Shown piece by piece: positions 9,409 to 19,429 of a stretch of 64,000 nt of DNA. Position numbers and translations under genes: made by a program. Numbering within the stretch: position 1 is the stretch's first letter; every line of letters begins with the position of its first letter. The notes beneath the pieces are model-generated. The model made no database searches and was not told the DNA's origin. It worked only from the letters and a program-made list of their open reading frames with translations. The stretch comes from Oceanospirillaceae bacterium (GTDB taxonomy: Bacteria > Pseudomonadota > Gammaproteobacteria > Pseudomonadales > Balneatricaceae): positions 5,722-69,721 of the forward strand of contig JABSRA010000013.1 in the NCBI GenBank assembly GCA_013215445.1, written 5' to 3'.

Positions 9409-10416
9409 TCAACGGTAAGCTTCTCGGTATTTGAGCGGCGAAATAGAGGTTTGTTGTTTAAATGCTCGCGCAAAGGTACTAGGTGAGCTATAGCCTAGTT
9501 GATAAGAAATTTCCGTCACGGCAATACTATTGCTGACCAGGTACTGCTTAGCTAAAGCCATTCGTGAGTTATTAAGCAGTTGTGAGTAAGATTGCTTTTC
9601 TCGCGCTAGCTTACGCTGTAGTGTGCGCTTACTCATGTGCATTTTAAAGGCGATGGTCTCCTCTGTAGGGCAACCACTGGCGAGTAATTCTACCACCAGT
9701 CTTAGCACTTTTTCGCTGCATTGCCCCGCGCCCATATTCTGTATATATTTTTCCACTACCGCTTCGTTTAGCGCGACCAATTCGAGATCGTGAGTCGGCA
9801 ACATTTCATTTAGAAGTGACTTGGAGAAGGCTATACCATTGAAATCGCTATCACCATACACTGGACACTGAAAATACTCTTCATAGACTGCCAGTGAATC
9901 ACCAATCGGGTAGCTAAAATACACAGCAGTCGCTGGAATGGTTTTGCCTGCGGCTAAACGAAATATTTTAAGAAAGAAGCCCACTCCTAATTGAATCGCA
10001 CACTGGTGACCTTTTTCTTTTAGCACGGCTTTTCCATGCTGATACTGAATCAGCAGCTGATCACCCTGCTCTATTAATTCCAACTGCATGGCGGTATTCA
10101 TTAGTTGACTGTTATCGACAAAACGACGTAGTCCATCTTCAAGATTGGCACTGGCCATCCACGCCAACCCTATACCTTTCAAGTATGCCGGTTGAAATAA
10201 TGAAGCCGCCACTAAGCCCAATTCGGTATTGCCGGTTGCCTGCACACAGAGTTGCCAGAGCTCTCTCATTTTCAACATATCGACTCTGTCATCTTTCAAA
10301 TCTTGGGGCGTCAAATCTATTCCAACCTGATCAAAGATCGGTTGCGGCTCAACTTCATACACACTAAGCACCTGCGACAGTAACTTAGGGATCGTTAATA
10401 AAGTGGTTACAGACAT
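9409..10416 (-). CDS. AraC-family transcriptional regulator (Arabinose_bd-type N-terminus), copy 2
   Basis: 335 residues from the ATG at 10416. That start gives MSVTTLLTIPKLL, which lines up with the N-terminus of the paralogue; an ATG 60 bases upstream is also in frame but would add an unmatched stretch. The domain plan is as in copy 1: Arabinose_bd-like N-terminus, then an AraC DNA-binding domain with MSKRTLQRKL and ISYQLGYSSPSTFARAFK. It is divergent from the DUF3313-RND efflux operon starting at 10772, so local control of efflux is a reasonable but untested idea. Confidence 0.9.
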   Translation of the reverse strand: MSVTTLLTIPKLLSQVLSVYEVEPQPIFDQVGIDLTPQDLKDDRVDMLKMRELWQLCVQATGNTELGLVAASLFQPAYLKGIGLAWMASANLEDGLRRFVDNSQLMNTAMQLELIEQGDQLLIQYQHGKAVLKEKGHQCAIQLGVGFFLKIFRLAAGKTIPATAVYFSYPIGDSLAVYEEYFQCPVYGDSDFNGIAFSKSLLNEMLPTHDLELVALNEAVVEKYIQNMGAGQCSEKVLRLVVELLASGCPTEETIAFKMHMSKRTLQRKLAREKQSYSQLLNNSRMALAKQYLVSNSIAVTEISYQLGYSSPSTFARAFKQQTSISPLKYREAYR

Positions 10417-10771
10417 AACTATTGTGTTGCTCCAAAGCCTTAAAGACAAAATTAGATAGTATGGCACATTATGCACTTAATATGGCACCCGCTGCCAAGT
10501 ATCAAAGCGACGCTCTCCTTACACTTCAATCACACATTAAGCCAGATAGCCAAGGGTAAAAAACCGTAGAACTGCTGTTGACGCCTACCAGCAATTCCTC
10601 TGGGCGTGCCTTTAGCAGACCTGCGTCAGCTGGGAAACCATTTAATGCTACTTGATAACGGCAGTTAACAACCCATTTATGATCAATATTAATAGATAAC
10701 CGAATGATAAATAGCGATTTTTTATGATGAAAGATTGTCAGTCACAGACCCCATAACCAGGTAATTTTAGT
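10417..10771. other. Divergent promoter region, AraC copy 2 / efflux operon
   Basis: 355 bases between the AraC start and the DUF3313 lipoprotein start. It should contain both promoters and any AraC operator. I could not assign a confident -35/-10 pair or a clear repeated operator by eye. An AGGTAA-like ribosome site precedes the lipoprotein ATG. Confidence 0.5.
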
Positions 10772-11488
10772 ATGTTCAACCGCTACAAACAGATATCCAC
10801 CGCACTTTTGGCTCTCGTTGTGCTCAGTGGCTGCGCAACAGCCACCCAGCAGAAAATCACAGGATTCCTCGGAAATTACCAGCAATTTGTCGATTCAAAA
10901 AAATACCCTTACACCAAGATCTACCGGGCACCCTCTTTCAACCCCGACGCTATCGCGCAGCTGACTGAGGTTAAATTAGAGCCTTTCGAGCTGTGGATCA
11001 ATACCCAGAATAATGATTTTTTTAACCCGCGCCAACTGACTGAACTCGTCAACCATTTCAATGCTCAATTGCGCCATCAACTACAGGCCCACGACTACCA
11101 ACTAGTTGATCGAATAGGCACTGAGACACTGACCCTCCGCGGTGCCTTCTCGGATGTTAAGTTTAGCGACCCTGAGCTATCGGTGACTGATTTTATCCCC
11201 TTCAGAATGGTCTTAAACGCTGGCAATGCAGCTTACTTGAATATCACCGATAAAAAAGACGTTATAACCACGGTCTCTATTGAAGTTGAGTTGTTACAGG
11301 GCCTAACACAAGAGCGTATATTTGCCCTGATAGCCACCAAGAAGATCGATACCACCATCGCCAATAGTGGTGCCGATAATGTTGCGGCAGTTAAAGACCT
11401 GCTGGATCTCTGGGTTAATAATTTTATTGTAAAGCTGACAAAAACCCGAGCTAATCAACACACCAACTCAGGGTTAAGAGATGTGTAA
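10772..11488 (+). CDS. DUF3313-family lipoprotein
   Basis: 238 residues with a lipoprotein signal ending in the lipobox LSGC (Cys about 21). The rest resembles DUF3313 proteins, small Gram-negative lipoproteins of unknown role. No catalytic motif is evident. It is the first gene of an operon whose next three genes encode a complete tripartite RND efflux pump, and it overlaps the longest adaptor frame by 8 bases. A role at the envelope as an accessory to the pump is an inference from position only. Confidence 0.75.
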   Translation: MFNRYKQISTALLALVVLSGCATATQQKITGFLGNYQQFVDSKKYPYTKIYRAPSFNPDAIAQLTEVKLEPFELWINTQNNDFFNPRQLTELVNHFNAQLRHQLQAHDYQLVDRIGTETLTLRGAFSDVKFSDPELSVTDFIPFRMVLNAGNAAYLNITDKKDVITTVSIEVELLQGLTQERIFALIATKKIDTTIANSGADNVAAVKDLLDLWVNNFIVKLTKTRANQHTNSGLRDV

Positions 11489-12599
11489 ATTTGGGATCCA
11501 GAAGCCAATCACCATGCAAATGAGTAGTGTAAATATTGCCAGCATCATCATGTTTATATTTGCCACTATATTACTGAGCGGCTGCTCAGACGATATAAAA
11601 AAACCCACCGACCAGCTGGTTAAAGTTAGACCCGCTAAAATATTGACCTTGCAACTAGCTCAATCCGAGCAATTTCTCAGCTACCCCGCTGTTATTGATT
11701 CGAACCAGTTATCGGAATTGAGTTTTGCCGTTGGGGGCAGGCTTGCTGAACTGAGGGGAGTAGCAGGTCAACGGGTACGAAAAGGTGACCTGTTGGCGAA
11801 ACTAGATCAGACGGATTTAAAGATTAAATTGCAATCGACTGCCGCTAAATACAACAACGCCAACAAAGAGTACCAACGCGCCGCTCGACTGATTAAATCC
11901 AAGGCTATCTCACGCAGTGAACTGGAAAAACGCAGATCAACCCGAGCGATTGATAAAGCCAGTTACCACTCAGCTAAACAAGCGCTGGCAGATTCATTAT
12001 TAGTCGCTCCCTTTACTGGCAGCATCGCCAAAGTAGCCGTAAAACTTCGCCAGGTAGTAACAGCTGGGGAACCGGTCGTGACTATTTTAGGCAGAGGCGG
12101 CTTAGAAGCTACTTTTAACCTACCTTCCAGTGTTATTGCCTCATCAACCACCAATGCCAGAGCAGCCACCGATTCTTACATCACCATTGACTCGGCACCA
12201 CACTTGCACATTCCCGCAATGTTTAAAGAGGCGAGCCTAGAAGCTGATGTCAGCTCTCAGACCCATGCAATTACTTTCTCATTTGCAGCCCCCGAAAAAA
12301 TGGTCATCTTGCCGGGAATGAACGCATTGGTCTGGTTTAAAGATCCAAGTATGGCTAATAACCAGCGGCACGTCCGAATTCCGCTGACAGCTATCGCCAT
12401 CGATGGCGAGCAACAGTACGTTTGGGTGGTAGCGGCTGACTCTATGCAGCTATCTCGTAGAGATATTAGCTTGATTAGTGGCGTAGGTGAAACCTTAGCC
12501 GTTGCAGGGGGATTAACGGCGGGGGAAATGATTGTGGTCGCAGGCGTGGCCAATCTATCCCAGGGTATGATCGTTCGCCCTTGGCTTCCATCGCATTAG
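11481..12599 (+). CDS. RND efflux periplasmic adaptor (membrane fusion protein)
   Basis: Up to 372 residues. A hydrophobic N-terminal helix ends in the lipobox LLSGC, so it is probably a lipid-anchored periplasmic adaptor. The lipoyl/barrel-sandwich halves are seen in the GGRLAELRGVAGQRVRKGD and APFTGSIAKVAV regions, flanking a helical hairpin (about 110-160); beta-barrel and membrane-proximal parts follow. The start is uncertain: ATG at 11481 overlaps the lipoprotein gene, and in-frame ATGs at 11514 and 11520 would also leave a normal signal. It links the inner-membrane pump of the next gene to the outer-membrane factor. Confidence 0.92.
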   Translation: MCKFGIQKPITMQMSSVNIASIIMFIFATILLSGCSDDIKKPTDQLVKVRPAKILTLQLAQSEQFLSYPAVIDSNQLSELSFAVGGRLAELRGVAGQRVRKGDLLAKLDQTDLKIKLQSTAAKYNNANKEYQRAARLIKSKAISRSELEKRRSTRAIDKASYHSAKQALADSLLVAPFTGSIAKVAVKLRQVVTAGEPVVTILGRGGLEATFNLPSSVIASSTTNARAATDSYITIDSAPHLHIPAMFKEASLEADVSSQTHAITFSFAAPEKMVILPGMNALVWFKDPSMANNQRHVRIPLTAIAIDGEQQYVWVVAADSMQLSRRDISLISGVGETLAVAGGLTAGEMIVVAGVANLSQGMIVRPWLPSH

Positions 12600-12617
12600 T
12601 CACTTAAGGATAAATTT

Positions 12618-15600
12618 ATGAATCTCGCAGAAATCTCGATTAAGAACCCGCTGCTTAGTCTCATCGTTATCTTGTTGGCCCTGTTCGGTGGGTGGAATGC
12701 CTACCAGGATATGCCCAGATTTGAAGACCCTGAGTTCACCATCAGAAACGCCATCATCTTTACCCAATACCCTGGTGCTAGCCCGGAGGAAGTTGCCCGA
12801 GAAGTTACCGAGCCGTTGGAAACAGCCCTGCAACAAATGCAGGAAGTAAAAAACATCAATACCAAATCTTCAGCGGGCATCTCTGAGATCACTGTCGAAA
12901 TTAAGTTTGAGTTTTCCAAAAGCAAGGAAGATTTACAAATCATTTGGACCAAGTTGCGCAACAAAATCAAAGATGCCGAAAGCGCTCTGCCGCAGGCGGC
13001 ACTTTCGCCGCGAGTCAAAGACGACTTTGGCGATTTATACGGGCTCTCTTACCTGATCACTGGTGATGACTATAGTTACGCAGAGTTGCGCGCCTATGCA
13101 AAACAACTACAAAAAGAGCTGCTGCAAGTTAAAGGGGTAGCTAAAGTGATTCTCGCAGGAGAGCGAGACGAGGCAATTTTTGTCGAAATATCTCGTGAAA
13201 CCTCCGCTGCGTTAGGTGTATCCATACAAAATCTCTACGATATACTGGCACAACAAAATTCTGTGGTGGCCGCGGGTAGCATCAATATTGGCGACCAGCG
13301 GATTGTGATTGATCCATCAGGTGCGATAAATTCGATCGATTCTATCAAAAATTTATTAGTCGCCAATGCCAGTGATGGAAAAATAATTTACCTAAAAGAT
13401 ATCGCTAAGATCTATCGAGGCTATCAATCACCGGCCACTAAAATCATCCGCTATAACGGTAAAAAAGCCATCGCCTTGGGTGTTGCTAATGTCTCAGGGG
13501 CCAATGTGGTGGTTATTGGCAAGGCTGTCGATAAAAAAATGCGCGAGTCAAAGAGCCGTAGACCCCTGGGCATTGAAGTGCATGAGTACTATCATCAAGG
13601 CAAAATTGTTGAAGCTTCTATTGACAACTTTGTCCTCAACGTCATCGCCGCGCTGTTGATAGTGGTAGTCTCATTGCTATTATTTATGGGTAGACACTCG
13701 GCGATAGTGATGGCCTTCATCTTATTAACCACGGTCGCTGCTACTTTGGCGACCATGAAAATCACCGGGGTACCCATCCACCGTATATCACTTGGGGCAC
13801 TGATCATTGCCCTTGGCATGATGGTCGATAACGCCGTGGTGATCACTGAAGCCATTTTAGTTGGGGTGAAAAATGGCAGAGACAAGTTAACCATCGCCAA
13901 AGAAATTGTCAGTCAAACCAAGTGGCCACTGTTAGCGGGAACCTTAGTAGGTATCATCGCGTTTGCCCCGATTGGGCTTGCCCCAGGCTCCACCGCTGAA
14001 TTCACCGGCGATCTTTTTCGGGTGGTTATGATCGCCCTGCTATTCAGCTGGCTGTTTGCCATGACCATCACACCATTGGCCTGTTACTGGATATTTCCCA
14101 ATAAGACCCTCAACAAAAAAAGTACCGCTAGCCCCCAGCAAAATCAATTTTTTGTCAGATACAAACGCCTAATACGCTGGGCGCTGAATTTTCGCTATCT
14201 GGTAATAGCCTTGGTGGTGGGCCTGTTTGCCCTCTCTATTTGGGGCGCTCAGTTTGTGACTAAAGGGTTTTTCCCCCAGTCAACGTCCCCACAGATGGTG
14301 ATTGATTACTGGTTGCCTGAAGGCACCCGCATTGAACGTACCGAGGAGGACATGCTAAAAATTGAGGATTTCCTGCAACAAATGCCCGGGGTAAATGCGG
14401 TGCAAACCTTAATTGGCGGGGGTGGTATCCGCTATATGCTGACCTATTCTTCGCAAACCGCTAACAGCGCTTACGGTCAGTTTTTAGTCCGGGTAGATGA
14501 CTACCGTGAGATCAATGCCATGATGCCAGTGGTGCAAAAGTTCATCGCCGATAACTTCCCAGAGGCGCAAGCCAAGGCCTGGCGCTTTGTCCTGGGCCCC
14601 GGTGGCGGCTCTAAAATTGAAGCTGAATTCAGCGGACCCGATCCAAAAATTTTGCGGCAACTGGCCAATCAAGCTAAGGCCATTATGGCTGCCGACGGCG
14701 GTGCATTATCAATCAAAGATGACTGGCGTGATCCGGTGAGTGTGATTGAGCCTATCTACTCAGAAATAAAAGGCCGCCGCGCCGGTATCTCCAGAAAAGA
14801 CTTAGCCACTGCCCTGCTTAACTATTACTCCGGTAAAAAGATTGGTGAATACCGGGAGGGCCAAGATTTAATTCCGATTATCTCCCGGCTACCTAACAGC
14901 CAACACGCCGGTATTGATGACATTCAGAAAATTCAGGTGGTGAGTAGCCTCAACGGCAATGTGGTACCCATCAGCCAAATAATCGATGGGTTTCGCACTG
15001 TGTGGCGCGATGGACAAATTCGCAGTAAAAACCGCATCTTTTTAATTAAGGCACAAACAGACCCCTACCCCGACGAGTTAGCGGCACAATTGTTACAGCG
15101 CATCGGCCCGCCAATAGCGGCGATTGAGCTGCCCGATGGTTACCAGTTTAGCTGGGGCGGCGAACAGGGTGATTCCAGCGAATCCAGTAGTGACTTAATG
15201 TCCACCATTCCACTGGGCTTCTTGGCGATGATCTTAGTCGTTGTGACTCTATTCGGCAAAATCCGCCAGCCACTGGTCATTTGGTTAGTGGTTCCACTGG
15301 CATCCATCGGCGTCGTATTTGGTTTGGTCGTCACCGGCATCCCGCTAGAGTTTATGGGTATTCTCGGGCTGTTATCCCTCTCTGGTTTGCTGATCCAAAA
15401 CGGTATTATTTTAGTAGATCAAATGGATTTAGAAATAGCCGAGGGCAAACCAAGATTCGACGCTATTGTCGACTCGGCCACCAGCAGAGTGCGCCCAGTG
15501 GTACTGGGCTCTTTCACCACTGCACTGGGGGTCATACCGCTATTTTTTGATGCTTTTTTTCAATCTATGGCGGTCGTCATCGTCTTTGGCTTAACCTTTG

Positions 15601-15689
15601 CCACACTACTGACCCTACTGGTCGTGCCCGTATTATACGCCGTGTTTATGCGCGTCAGCGCACAGGAGAGCCAATATGCAACGGAATAA
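12618..15689 (+). CDS. RND-type efflux pump, inner-membrane permease (AcrB/HAE1-like)
   Basis: 1,023 residues, the normal length for an HAE1 pump. It has an N-terminal transmembrane helix followed by FTQYPGASPEEVAREVTEPLE, typical of the family. Two large periplasmic loops alternate with two six-helix bundles; GMMVDNAVVITEAI in TM4 carries the proton-relay Asp, with the second position Asn rather than the Asp-Asp pair of classical AcrB. It uses the proton gradient to drive substrate to the outside through the adaptor and outer-membrane factor. AAGGA lies upstream of the ATG. The substrate cannot be deduced. The next gene overlaps its end by 14 bases. Confidence 0.95.
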   Translation: MNLAEISIKNPLLSLIVILLALFGGWNAYQDMPRFEDPEFTIRNAIIFTQYPGASPEEVAREVTEPLETALQQMQEVKNINTKSSAGISEITVEIKFEFSKSKEDLQIIWTKLRNKIKDAESALPQAALSPRVKDDFGDLYGLSYLITGDDYSYAELRAYAKQLQKELLQVKGVAKVILAGERDEAIFVEISRETSAALGVSIQNLYDILAQQNSVVAAGSINIGDQRIVIDPSGAINSIDSIKNLLVANASDGKIIYLKDIAKIYRGYQSPATKIIRYNGKKAIALGVANVSGANVVVIGKAVDKKMRESKSRRPLGIEVHEYYHQGKIVEASIDNFVLNVIAALLIVVVSLLLFMGRHSAIVMAFILLTTVAATLATMKITGVPIHRISLGALIIALGMMVDNAVVITEAILVGVKNGRDKLTIAKEIVSQTKWPLLAGTLVGIIAFAPIGLAPGSTAEFTGDLFRVVMIALLFSWLFAMTITPLACYWIFPNKTLNKKSTASPQQNQFFVRYKRLIRWALNFRYLVIALVVGLFALSIWGAQFVTKGFFPQSTSPQMVIDYWLPEGTRIERTEEDMLKIEDFLQQMPGVNAVQTLIGGGGIRYMLTYSSQTANSAYGQFLVRVDDYREINAMMPVVQKFIADNFPEAQAKAWRFVLGPGGGSKIEAEFSGPDPKILRQLANQAKAIMAADGGALSIKDDWRDPVSVIEPIYSEIKGRRAGISRKDLATALLNYYSGKKIGEYREGQDLIPIISRLPNSQHAGIDDIQKIQVVSSLNGNVVPISQIIDGFRTVWRDGQIRSKNRIFLIKAQTDPYPDELAAQLLQRIGPPIAAIELPDGYQFSWGGEQGDSSESSSDLMSTIPLGFLAMILVVVTLFGKIRQPLVIWLVVPLASIGVVFGLVVTGIPLEFMGILGLLSLSGLLIQNGIILVDQMDLEIAEGKPRFDAIVDSATSRVRPVVLGSFTTALGVIPLFFDAFFQSMAVVIVFGLTFATLLTLLVVPVLYAVFMRVSAQESQYATE

Positions 15690-17052
15690 ACTACCCTTAT
15701 TATTAATACTAGTGACCATGACCACGGCTTGCTCGTCACTCAAGAGCACAACGTACCACCCCATCCCTAGCACAGCACAAATGTCTATTCCCACTACTTG
15801 GTCTGCCAACAGTACCAATCAACAGCCGGTCAACATAACATGGTTAAAAAGCTTCAATGATCCACTGCTATTAGCGTTGATCAAAGAGGGGCAAAAGAAT
15901 AATATTGATCTACAACTGACCTCAGCCAAGATGAATAGAGCTTGGCTGCTCGCCGCAAAGTCAGCCACTGCCCTAAAACCGACGGTTAATTTATCGATCG
16001 GTCAAAGTCAATCGGGTAATTTCTCCTCTAACGATACCAAGTCAAACAGCAGCGTGGGGTTAAATGGCAGTTGGGAAATTGACCTCTGGGGACGTTTACA
16101 AGCCGGTATAGATGCCTCTCAAGCCAGTGCGCTAAGTGCGCAGGCAGATCATCGCTACGCTATTCACTCTCTGAGCGCCAACCTTGCCAAATCTTATTTC
16201 AAGGTCATAGAAAGTAAACGACAGGTAATTATTTCTCAGCAGAACAGCAGCTTACTGCAACAAATATTAATAATCACGCAAGCCAAATACGACCATGGAC
16301 TCAGCTCAGCTCAAGATCTGGCGGTCAACAAAGCCAATTTAGCTTCAGCTAAAGATCAATATATCAGTTTACAGGGCTCACAGCGTAATGCTTTACGGGC
16401 CTTGGAGTTACTCTTGGGTCGCTACCCCAGCGCCAGCTCTGAGATCCCCGATCAACTGCCTCCACTACCCGCGCCACCGCCTGCGGGTATCCCCTCTAAT
16501 ATGCTGGAACGACGCCCTGATATGGTGTCAGCAGAACGACAAATAGCCGCCGCTTTCCATATCGTTAAGCAGACCAGGGCAGCGCAGTTACCTAAATTCT
16601 CACTGACCAGCAATATCAATGGTGCCTCATCTTCTCTCGAGGATGTACTCAATCCTGCCAACATGGCCTGGCAACTGGCCGCTAATCTATTGGTGCCGTT
16701 ACTGGATGCCGGTCAAGGAAAAATTGAAATTGACCTGGCCAATATAGATCAGCAACAAGCGGTGGCTAATTATCGACAAAAAGCCCTGAACGCCTTCGCC
16801 GACGTAGAAAAAAATCTTGACCTAGGGTTGGTACTTGCTCAGCGAGAACGACAATTATATGAAGCCTTAACCCAGAGCCAACAGGCAAAAAAAATTGCGA
16901 CACTGCGTTATGCTGAGGGTGAAATCGGACTTTTAGATACCTTAAACCTGCAGCAGCAGGCAATTTCTGCCCAGAGTAAATTAACCTCGTTACAGCGAAT
17001 GGCCCTTGAGCAGCGGGTCAATCTCTATCTCGCACTCGGCGGTGCTTGGTAA
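15676..17052 (+). CDS. RND efflux outer-membrane factor lipoprotein (NodT/TolC-like)
   Basis: 458 residues. The signal ends in a lipobox-like MTTAC. Two repeated outer-membrane-efflux (OEP) halves follow, with GLNGSWEIDLWGRL, the central LPPLPAPPPAGIPSNMLERRPDM segment and a C-terminus ending in LALGGAW, all characteristic of NodT-family channel proteins. Its start lies inside the pump gene (14-base overlap), indicating translational coupling. It completes the tripartite pump. Confidence 0.93.
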   Translation: MQRNKLPLLLILVTMTTACSSLKSTTYHPIPSTAQMSIPTTWSANSTNQQPVNITWLKSFNDPLLLALIKEGQKNNIDLQLTSAKMNRAWLLAAKSATALKPTVNLSIGQSQSGNFSSNDTKSNSSVGLNGSWEIDLWGRLQAGIDASQASALSAQADHRYAIHSLSANLAKSYFKVIESKRQVIISQQNSSLLQQILIITQAKYDHGLSSAQDLAVNKANLASAKDQYISLQGSQRNALRALELLLGRYPSASSEIPDQLPPLPAPPPAGIPSNMLERRPDMVSAERQIAAAFHIVKQTRAAQLPKFSLTSNINGASSSLEDVLNPANMAWQLAANLLVPLLDAGQGKIEIDLANIDQQQAVANYRQKALNAFADVEKNLDLGLVLAQRERQLYEALTQSQQAKKIATLRYAEGEIGLLDTLNLQQQAISAQSKLTSLQRMALEQRVNLYLALGGAW

Positions 17053-17214
17053 CATTTAGCCGCATCGATCTATGGAGTTTAGTATTCAATTTGTATGGAG
17101 CGAAAGTTGTCACCTGAAGAATATAAGTTGGCGGCAATTGTACAGAGATCGCAGCCGGCTTCTTTTAAAATTAACTCATACATTAACCAGTAAACATTTA
17201 AAAGAGGCTAGGCA

Positions 17215-17568
17215 ATGCTCAAAAATATTCTTCTAACACTCACAGTTGCATGCTCACTATTAATCCCAGCGACTCAGTCGCTGGCAGCGGGCATTCAACA
17301 CAACAACCAACGCCTACACACACCTGTCTTGGGTAAACCTTTCGTCGCACCGCGTAGAGTGGTGCTTAGACGTGCACATTGGAGCAATCATAGTTACAAC
17401 CGCGGTTATTATGTTGCCGCTGGCATAATATTAGGTTTAGTCATTGCCGATATCAAAACAGTGCCGGAGACTAGTGTGGTATCTTTTGTTGAAAATGGGG
17501 TGACCTACTTTGTGGTCAATGGCCGCAAGAGCGTCATAGTCGCTGGGCAGTTCATCGCTGTTAACTAG
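17215..17568 (+). CDS. Small exported protein of unknown function
   Basis: 117 residues with a clear Sec signal peptide (about 1-24, cut after SLAA). It has a basic, Arg-rich middle (VAPRRVVLRRAH), a short hydrophobic stretch (YYVAAGIILGLVIAD) and a C-terminus with FVENGVTYFVVNGRKSVIV. That ending recalls the repeated V-N-G-V-Y-Y units of small surface-associated proteins in other gammaproteobacteria, but I do not recognise a named family. AGAGGC precedes the ATG and an intrinsic terminator follows, so it looks like a single-gene unit. Confidence 0.65.
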   Translation: MLKNILLTLTVACSLLIPATQSLAAGIQHNNQRLHTPVLGKPFVAPRRVVLRRAHWSNHSYNRGYYVAAGIILGLVIADIKTVPETSVVSFVENGVTYFVVNGRKSVIVAGQFIAVN

Positions 17569-17956
17569 TACAAAAATTTGCCTGATGGTAACTAGGCCTC
17601 AATATCTCCCCCTATTGAGGTTTTTTTGGATAGGCTGTCAATAACCAGCTCTCGATCAAGAAAGGTTGATTATAAATACTAATCCTCGGGGAAGACCTAT
17701 ACCCCTGCTAAGCATTACCGGTCCAGGTAAATCACCAGCGCTGCCCACCCTTGTTTAGATAAAAAATAGCCTATAAACAAAATATATTTTCCAGCCACGC
17801 TACACTCTCTGTAAAACAATGGTTAAATGCTGTTATTCATCTCGAATTTATAGCCAATTGATAAACAATGGTGATTTTATAATTACCAGACCAGAGAAAT
17901 ACATTATCATTCTCAGTCAACACCAATAAACACCAACAACAGAGGTAATAACGACG
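17569..17956. other. Intergenic region before gltS
   Basis: 388 bases. It contains the terminator at 17597-17627 and, after it, an AT-rich stretch that should hold the gltS promoter. No reading frame or RNA gene is visible. Confidence 0.6.
17597..17627 (+). terminator. Intrinsic terminator of the small exported-protein gene
   Basis: A perfect 8-bp stem (CCTCAATA / TATTGAGG) with an 8-base loop, followed directly by seven T residues. It begins 28 bases after the stop codon. Confidence 0.9.
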
Positions 17957-19150
17957 ATGGAGTTCACTGCAAGACAGACTGTCATAGTCGCAGTATTAGT
18001 ATTGTTTTTGGGTAGACTTCTAACCAAGCGTATTGGTGTACTAAAAGAATACAACATTCCTGAACCCGTCAGTGGCGGCATTATTGTCTCTCTATTGCTT
18101 ACCTTACTTTATTTGCTATTTGATTACAGCATTAGCTTTTCACTGGGGCAGCGTGATGCACTACTGATTATATTTTTCACTACCATTGGTTTGAATTCTA
18201 AATTCAGCACGTTATTGGAGGGTGGCAAAACGCTGGTGCTATTATTGGTATTGGCAATTATATATCTATTCCTACAAAACTTAACCGGCATTGGCGTTAC
18301 TTTGGTCACTGAGTTGCCCACAGTGGTAGGTTTGCTTGGCGGATCCGTTTCTCTCAGCGGAGGCCACGGCACTGCAATCGCCTGGTCACCGATTTTCAAA
18401 GAGCAATATGGTATTGAAAATGCCATCGAAATTGGCATAGCTTGTGCTACCTTTGGCTTAGTTCTAGGAGGGTTGATAGGCGGACCTATCGCGAAATACT
18501 TAATCAACAAAAACAACTTAAGCTCCTCCATCCCAGATCCTATTACCGTTGGCATAGCGGATGAAGCTAAGCAAAAAATTGATGTCGACTCGGTATTAAC
18601 CTTACTATTGGTGTTGAGTTTCGCGATAGGCCTGGGGCTATACCTGCATGAATTGTTAGCCTACCTAGGGGTAAAACTACCTTTATTTGTACCTTGTTTG
18701 TTTGGCGGAATTCTATTAACCAATAGTATTCCGCTATTGTTTAAGAAAGTTTCTTGGCCAAGTAATACCCCAACATTAGCCCTGGTTTCGGATTTAAGTT
18801 TAAGTTTGTTCCTATCAATGTCACTAATGAGTTTACAACTATGGACTCTAGTTGATTTGGCAGCCCCTATATTATTATTACTCTTAGCCCAGCTAGTACT
18901 GACGGTACTTTTTACCGTATTTGTAGTGTTCAAATTATTGGGTAGCGACTACGATGCCGCGGTTATATCCTCAGGTTATGCAGGGCTGGCACTAGGTGCC
19001 ACACCCACCGCGATCGCAAATATGACAGCGGTCACCAAGAAATTTGGCGCATCACCCAAGGCATTTATTGTCATCCCATTGATAGGCGCTTTTTTTATCG
19101 ATATCGCCAATGCAGTCATCATTCAATCCATGCTAGGGTGGTTAACCTAG
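17957..19150 (+). CDS. gltS: Sodium/glutamate symporter GltS
   Basis: 397 residues, the normal length of the ESS family, almost entirely hydrophobic with about ten membrane helices. Hallmarks are the start MEFTARQTVIVAVLVLFLGR, the pore-loop SLSGGHGTAIAW (about 133-144) and its internal-repeat counterpart GATPTAIANM (about 342). It imports glutamate with sodium across the inner membrane. AGAGGT lies about 10 bases before the ATG. It stands alone, preceded by a terminator. Confidence 0.93.
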   Translation: MEFTARQTVIVAVLVLFLGRLLTKRIGVLKEYNIPEPVSGGIIVSLLLTLLYLLFDYSISFSLGQRDALLIIFFTTIGLNSKFSTLLEGGKTLVLLLVLAIIYLFLQNLTGIGVTLVTELPTVVGLLGGSVSLSGGHGTAIAWSPIFKEQYGIENAIEIGIACATFGLVLGGLIGGPIAKYLINKNNLSSSIPDPITVGIADEAKQKIDVDSVLTLLLVLSFAIGLGLYLHELLAYLGVKLPLFVPCLFGGILLTNSIPLLFKKVSWPSNTPTLALVSDLSLSLFLSMSLMSLQLWTLVDLAAPILLLLLAQLVLTVLFTVFVVFKLLGSDYDAAVISSGYAGLALGATPTAIANMTAVTKKFGASPKAFIVIPLIGAFFIDIANAVIIQSMLGWLT

Positions 19151-19429
19151 TGATTTTTAGGCTTGGCTTGCTTGATAATCAAGAGAGTGATCGAGAAAAC
19201 ACTCAATACCAAGAGACTCGCAGCAACTGTATCCCCTATCAGGGAATCATGGAGCAACCACTAGTGGAGCGAATCTCATGTTTGGGTCTATGTGTGAGTA
19301 TTACCCAAGAGGCATAAAGAGAAGGTAGTTAAATCGCTAGTATTTTTTCTCTGCTAAAGCAGAAATTATTAGACCAGTTATATTGATTGATGCCCATTAA
19401 CTAGTGCCTCTTACCAAACTAAGTTCACC

